From Campylobacterales bacterium (GTDB taxonomy: Bacteria; Campylobacterota; Campylobacteria; Campylobacterales; Nitratiruptoraceae): a stretch of DNA of 8,084 nucleotides. The notes under the pieces are model-generated. The model had not been told where the DNA came from and searched no databases. It saw only the letters and a program-made list of their open reading frames with translations. Of this stretch, positions 5,609 through 8,084 are shown in pieces. Position numbers and translations under genes: made by a program. The stretch covers positions 1 through 8,084 of the forward strand of contig JAMOUF010000186.1 in the NCBI GenBank assembly GCA_027068245.1, written 5' to 3'. How positions within the stretch are numbered: the stretch's first letter is position 1; each line of letters opens with the position of its first letter.

Positions 5609-6673
5609 GTGCCAATAGATATGAACTCTCTGTTAAAAACCGTCGTGGCCCACAACGCCTCGGACCTCCACCTGGTGGCAAACAGCGAACCACAGGTAAG
5701 GATCGACGGCAGGCTGGTTCCTCTAAATCTTCCCAAGTTAAAGGGTGAGGAGATAGAGGAGATTTGCTACTCCATCATAACCGACAAACAGAAAAAGGAG
5801 TTTGAGGAGAATCTGGAGCTGGATTTCTCGTTCGGCTTCAAAGATATAGCAAGGTTCAGGGCCAACTACTATAAAACCCTGGGAGAGGTGGCGGCAGCCT
5901 TCAGGATCATTCCAAACCAGGTTCCCTCCCTGGACGATCTGGGGGCGCCTGAGATTTTCAAAAGCCTCATAAAAAGGGAAAAAGGGCTTGTTTTAGTCAC
6001 CGGACCAACCGGGAGCGGTAAGTCCACCACCCTGGCTGCCATGCTAAACGAGATAAACGAGAACGAACACAAACATATCATAACCATCGAAGATCCGGTG
6101 GAGTTTTTGCATAACAACAAAAAGGCCCTCTTCTCCTTCAGAGAGCTTGGCAGCGATACCAAATCTTACGCTACGGCTCTAAAATACGCCCTTAGGGAAG
6201 ATCCGGACATCATACTCATAGGCGAGATGAGGGACCAGGAGACCATCCAGGCCGCTTTGACCGCAGCAGAAACGGGGCACCTGGTCTTTGGAACGCTTCA
6301 TACAAATTCCGCTCCACAGACAATAAACAGGATCATAGACGTATTCTCACCCGAAGCCCAGGCCCAGATAAGAGCCCAGCTCTCCACGAGCCTCGTCGCC
6401 GTCATATCCCAGGCTCTGTTACCCAAAACGGAAGGGGGAAGGATCGCCGTGCATGAGATTATGATAACGAACCCCGCCATATCTAACCTCATAAGAGAGA
6501 ACAAAATCCATCAGATCTATTCACAGATGCAGCTCAATCAGCAGCAAACCGGTATGCAGACCCAGACCAAAGTGCTGCAAAAGCTGCTTATGAATAAGAT
6601 CATTTCCAAGGACGTGGCGCTTAAATACTCCAACAGACCCGAAGAACTTATCAACTTTATAAAACATCTATAA
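5609..6673 (+). CDS. pilT: type IV pilus retraction ATPase PilT
   Basis: PilT is a hexameric cytoplasmic ATPase that drives disassembly of type IV pilus fibres, giving retraction, twitching and often DNA uptake. The 354-residue product has the family layout: an N-terminal PAS-like domain (about 1-105, with ASDLHL at 17-22) and a C-terminal RecA-like domain. Walker A is GPTGSGKST at 132-140, the Asp box is IEDPVEF at 160-166, Walker B is in DPDIILIGEMRD at 198-209 and the His box is around GHLVFGTLHTNS at 223-234. AISNLIRE at 290-297 corresponds to AIRNLIRE, the motif typical of PilT that the extension ATPase PilB lacks. The start is GTG. The gene follows gatC by 9 bases and its stop overlaps the cvpA ribosome site. 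No other pilus genes are nearby. PilU is an alternative name, but the motif and length favour PilT. Confidence 0.94.
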   Translation: MPIDMNSLLKTVVAHNASDLHLVANSEPQVRIDGRLVPLNLPKLKGEEIEEICYSIITDKQKKEFEENLELDFSFGFKDIARFRANYYKTLGEVAAAFRIIPNQVPSLDDLGAPEIFKSLIKREKGLVLVTGPTGSGKSTTLAAMLNEINENEHKHIITIEDPVEFLHNNKKALFSFRELGSDTKSYATALKYALREDPDIILIGEMRDQETIQAALTAAETGHLVFGTLHTNSAPQTINRIIDVFSPEAQAQIRAQLSTSLVAVISQALLPKTEGGRIAVHEIMITNPAISNLIRENKIHQIYSQMQLNQQQTGMQTQTKVLQKLLMNKIISKDVALKYSNRPEELINFIKHL

Positions 6674-6681
6674 GGATTTTT

Positions 6682-7284
6682 ATGGAACAGTTATCTACAT
6701 TCGACCTGGTAGTGGGAGCTATCATTATATTACTTGGCCTAAAAGGTATGATAGACGGCTTTGTAAAAGAGTTTTTCGGACTTGCGGGCATCATAGGCGG
6801 TATATATTTTGGATCCAGATACGCCCAGGTGGTGGGAGAGTGGATAAGCCAGAACATATTTGAGATAAAAAACGAGGCTGCCGTATCCTTTGTGGGCTTT
6901 GTGGTGACTATGGCAGCCATCTGGATAGGTATGGTTATGCTGGGCTCGCTGGTTACCAAGCTTACCCACGCCTCAGGTGCGGGAACGCTAAACAGGATGC
7001 TTGGGGTGCTGTTTGGCTGGGCCAAGGTCTTTTTGATCTTCTCCGTTTTGATATATGCTGCCTCAAGTATGGAGCTTACCAGATCAGTTATAGAAAAATA
7101 TACGAAAAACTCGAAGCTCTACCCACTGATGATAAAGACGGGAGCCTATATAATCAAACTAAAACCTCAGGACCTTCTACCCCAAAAGGTGAAAAAAAGT
7201 GGAGAGAGTGTGGCAAAAGAGGTAAAGGCGCAGGTGATTGAAGAGAGCGTAAACAGTGCTGTAAAACCGATAAAAGGAGAGTAA
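6682..7284 (+). CDS. cvpA: CvpA family inner membrane protein
   Basis: The 200-residue protein has four predicted membrane helices at about 8-22, 29-46, 66-91 and 104-128, then a charged, probably soluble tail (130-200) ending in Lys-rich helix. Family marks are FDLVVGAIIILLGLKGMIDGFVKEFFGL near the start (given here as residues 7-34), with the small-residue and Gly pattern typical of CvpA, and the GTLNRMLGVLFGWAKV loop at 101-116. CvpA was named for a role in colicin V production in E. coli; its molecular function is still unclear. AAGGA at 6672-6676 overlaps the pilT stop and lies 5 bases before the ATG. The stop directly abuts the lysS start. A gatC-cvpA-lysS neighbourhood is known from Campylobacter. 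Confidence 0.88.
   Translation: MEQLSTFDLVVGAIIILLGLKGMIDGFVKEFFGLAGIIGGIYFGSRYAQVVGEWISQNIFEIKNEAAVSFVGFVVTMAAIWIGMVMLGSLVTKLTHASGAGTLNRMLGVLFGWAKVFLIFSVLIYAASSMELTRSVIEKYTKNSKLYPLMIKTGAYIIKLKPQDLLPQKVKKSGESVAKEVKAQVIEESVNSAVKPIKGE
7275..7279 (+). promoter_or_regulatory. ribosome binding site for the lysS TTG start
   Basis: AGGAG inside the last codons of cvpA lies 5 bases before a TTG at 7285. The TTG is in frame with the conserved FDNQYERLR start of LysRS and directly follows the cvpA TAA. No in-frame ATG exists before residue 34. Confidence 0.7.
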
Positions 7285-8084
7285 TTGATATTTGACAACC
7301 AGTATGAGAGACTAAGAATCCAAAAGGCCAAAGAGCTTAAGGAGGCCGGCGTAAACCCCTATGGCCACGGATTTAAAAAAGAGATGAAAAACAGTGAGTT
7401 TTTAAAAAAATTCGCATACGTAAAAGAGTTGGAAGAGAAAAAAGACGAGAGCGTGGAGGTGACGCTAAGCGGCCGGATAAAGTTTTTGCGGCTTATGGGT
7501 AAGGCCGCCTTTGCGAAAATCGAGGACGAAAGCGGAGTGGTTCAGATATATTTCAGCAAAGACTCCCTGGGAGATGAGTGGTTCAAAAAGGTAAAAAAAC
7601 TTATAGAGGTGGGTGACATCATCGAGGCAAAAGGGTTTCCCTTCGTTACCAAAACAGGTGAGCTGACACTTCACGCAAAAGAGCTGAACCTGGTTACCAA
7701 GGCTATAGTGCCACTGCCTGAGAAATACCACGGACTGCAGGACAAGGAGCTAAGATACAGACAAAGATATCTGGACCTCATTATGAATCCGGATGTAAAA
7801 AAGGTCTTTTTTCTAAGAAGCCGCATCGTCAGCCTCATAAGAGACTTTTTTGAAGAGCATGGATTTTTGGAGGTTGAGACACCTATGATGCACCCGATTC
7901 CAGGCGGTGCCAACGCCAGGCCCTTTGTTACGCACCACCACGCACTTGGCGTTGATAGATATCTAAGAATTGCGCCGGAGTTATATCTAAAAAGACTTAT
8001 CGTCGGCGGCTTTGAGGCGGTATTTGAGATAAACAGAAATTTTAGAAACGAGGGAATGGACGCCACGCACAATCCGGAATTTAC
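7285..8084 (+). CDS. lysS: lysyl-tRNA synthetase, class II, 3' end outside window (partial)
   Basis: LysRS charges tRNA(Lys) with lysine. The frame is open for 266 codons to the right edge, a little over half of the usual roughly 500 residues. The start is TTG, placed right after the cvpA stop with AGGAG 5 bases upstream; the product then reads [16 protein letters not shown], as expected for Campylobacterota LysRS. Residues about 57-145 form the OB-fold anticodon-binding domain (LSGRI at 61-65, [16 protein letters not shown] at 75-90, [11 protein letters not shown] around 110-120). [18 protein letters not shown] (148-165) links to the class II catalytic domain: motif 1 region [10 protein letters not shown] at 193-202, then PGGANARPF and the motif 2 strand [11 protein letters not shown], with the FRNE of motif 2 at 253-256. 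Motif 3 lies outside. It is probably cotranscribed with gatC, pilT and cvpA. Confidence 0.95.
   Translation, partial: MIFDNQYERLRIQKAKELKEAGVNPYGHGFKKEMKNSEFLKKFAYVKELEEKKDESVEVTLSGRIKFLRLMGKAAFAKIEDESGVVQIYFSKDSLGDEWFKKVKKLIEVGDIIEAKGFPFVTKTGELTLHAKELNLVTKAIVPLPEKYHGLQDKELRYRQRYLDLIMNPDVKKVFFLRSRIVSLIRDFFEEHGFLEVETPMMHPIPGGANARPFVTHHHALGVDRYLRIAPELYLKRLIVGGFEAVFEINRNFRNEGMDATHNPEF

Noticed and set aside
7671..8072. Open frame of 133 codons on the minus strand
   Set aside because: It is antisense to the well-conserved lysS sequence and shows no family features.
1..8084. Search for CRISPR arrays, tRNA genes, insertion sequences, toxin-antitoxin or other defence genes
   Set aside because: I saw no regular direct repeats, cloverleaf, transposase or defence-type gene. 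The whole window is accounted for by conserved chromosomal genes with tight spacing.

Overview
The window looks like chromosomal DNA from a Campylobacterota (epsilonproteobacterial) species. The best evidence is the right half: the order gatC, pilT, cvpA, lysS and the LysRS sequence itself fit that phylum, where gatC, cvpA and lysS are commonly linked. Compact, AT-leaning genes, overlapping or nearly abutting reading frames and extended -10 promoters agree. I cannot name the genus. Coding density is close to complete: no stretch over 300 bases lacks a gene, and the only real intergenic gap is about 86 bases (5220-5305). I see no tRNA, rRNA, CRISPR array, insertion sequence or terminator.

Left block (1-5219, minus strand). 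Seven genes read leftward from a divergent promoter region, all with overlaps of 4-23 bases or a 1-base gap, so they are probably one operon. In transcription order they are: a single-span membrane protein of the YfgM type; a lipoprotein with a PQQ-type beta-propeller resembling BamB; a 108-residue protein of unknown function; type III pantothenate kinase (coaX); the short form of ATP phosphoribosyltransferase (hisG); a class I SAM-dependent methyltransferase; and a PilZ-HDOD protein that runs off the left edge. The first two genes probably serve envelope protein biogenesis, as yfgM-bamB do in E. coli. coaX and hisG are metabolic. The last gene looks like a cyclic-di-GMP-linked regulator.

Right block (5306-8084, plus strand). 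gatC (subunit of the Asp/Glu-tRNA amidotransferase), pilT (type IV pilus retraction ATPase), cvpA (inner membrane protein) and lysS (lysyl-tRNA synthetase, cut by the right edge) follow each other with gaps of 0-9 bases. This probably forms a second operon joining translation genes with pilus and membrane genes.

The two blocks diverge from a short AT-rich region holding a good extended -10 element on each strand, each placed for a leader of about 20 bases. A perfect 6-3-6 palindrome overlaps the gatC-side -10. Most of the content is conserved housekeeping. The points most worth a second look are the PilZ-HDOD protein, the unassigned 108-residue protein, the YfgM/BamB-like pair, and the absence of fur between cvpA and lysS. 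I found no convincing new defence or mobile system.
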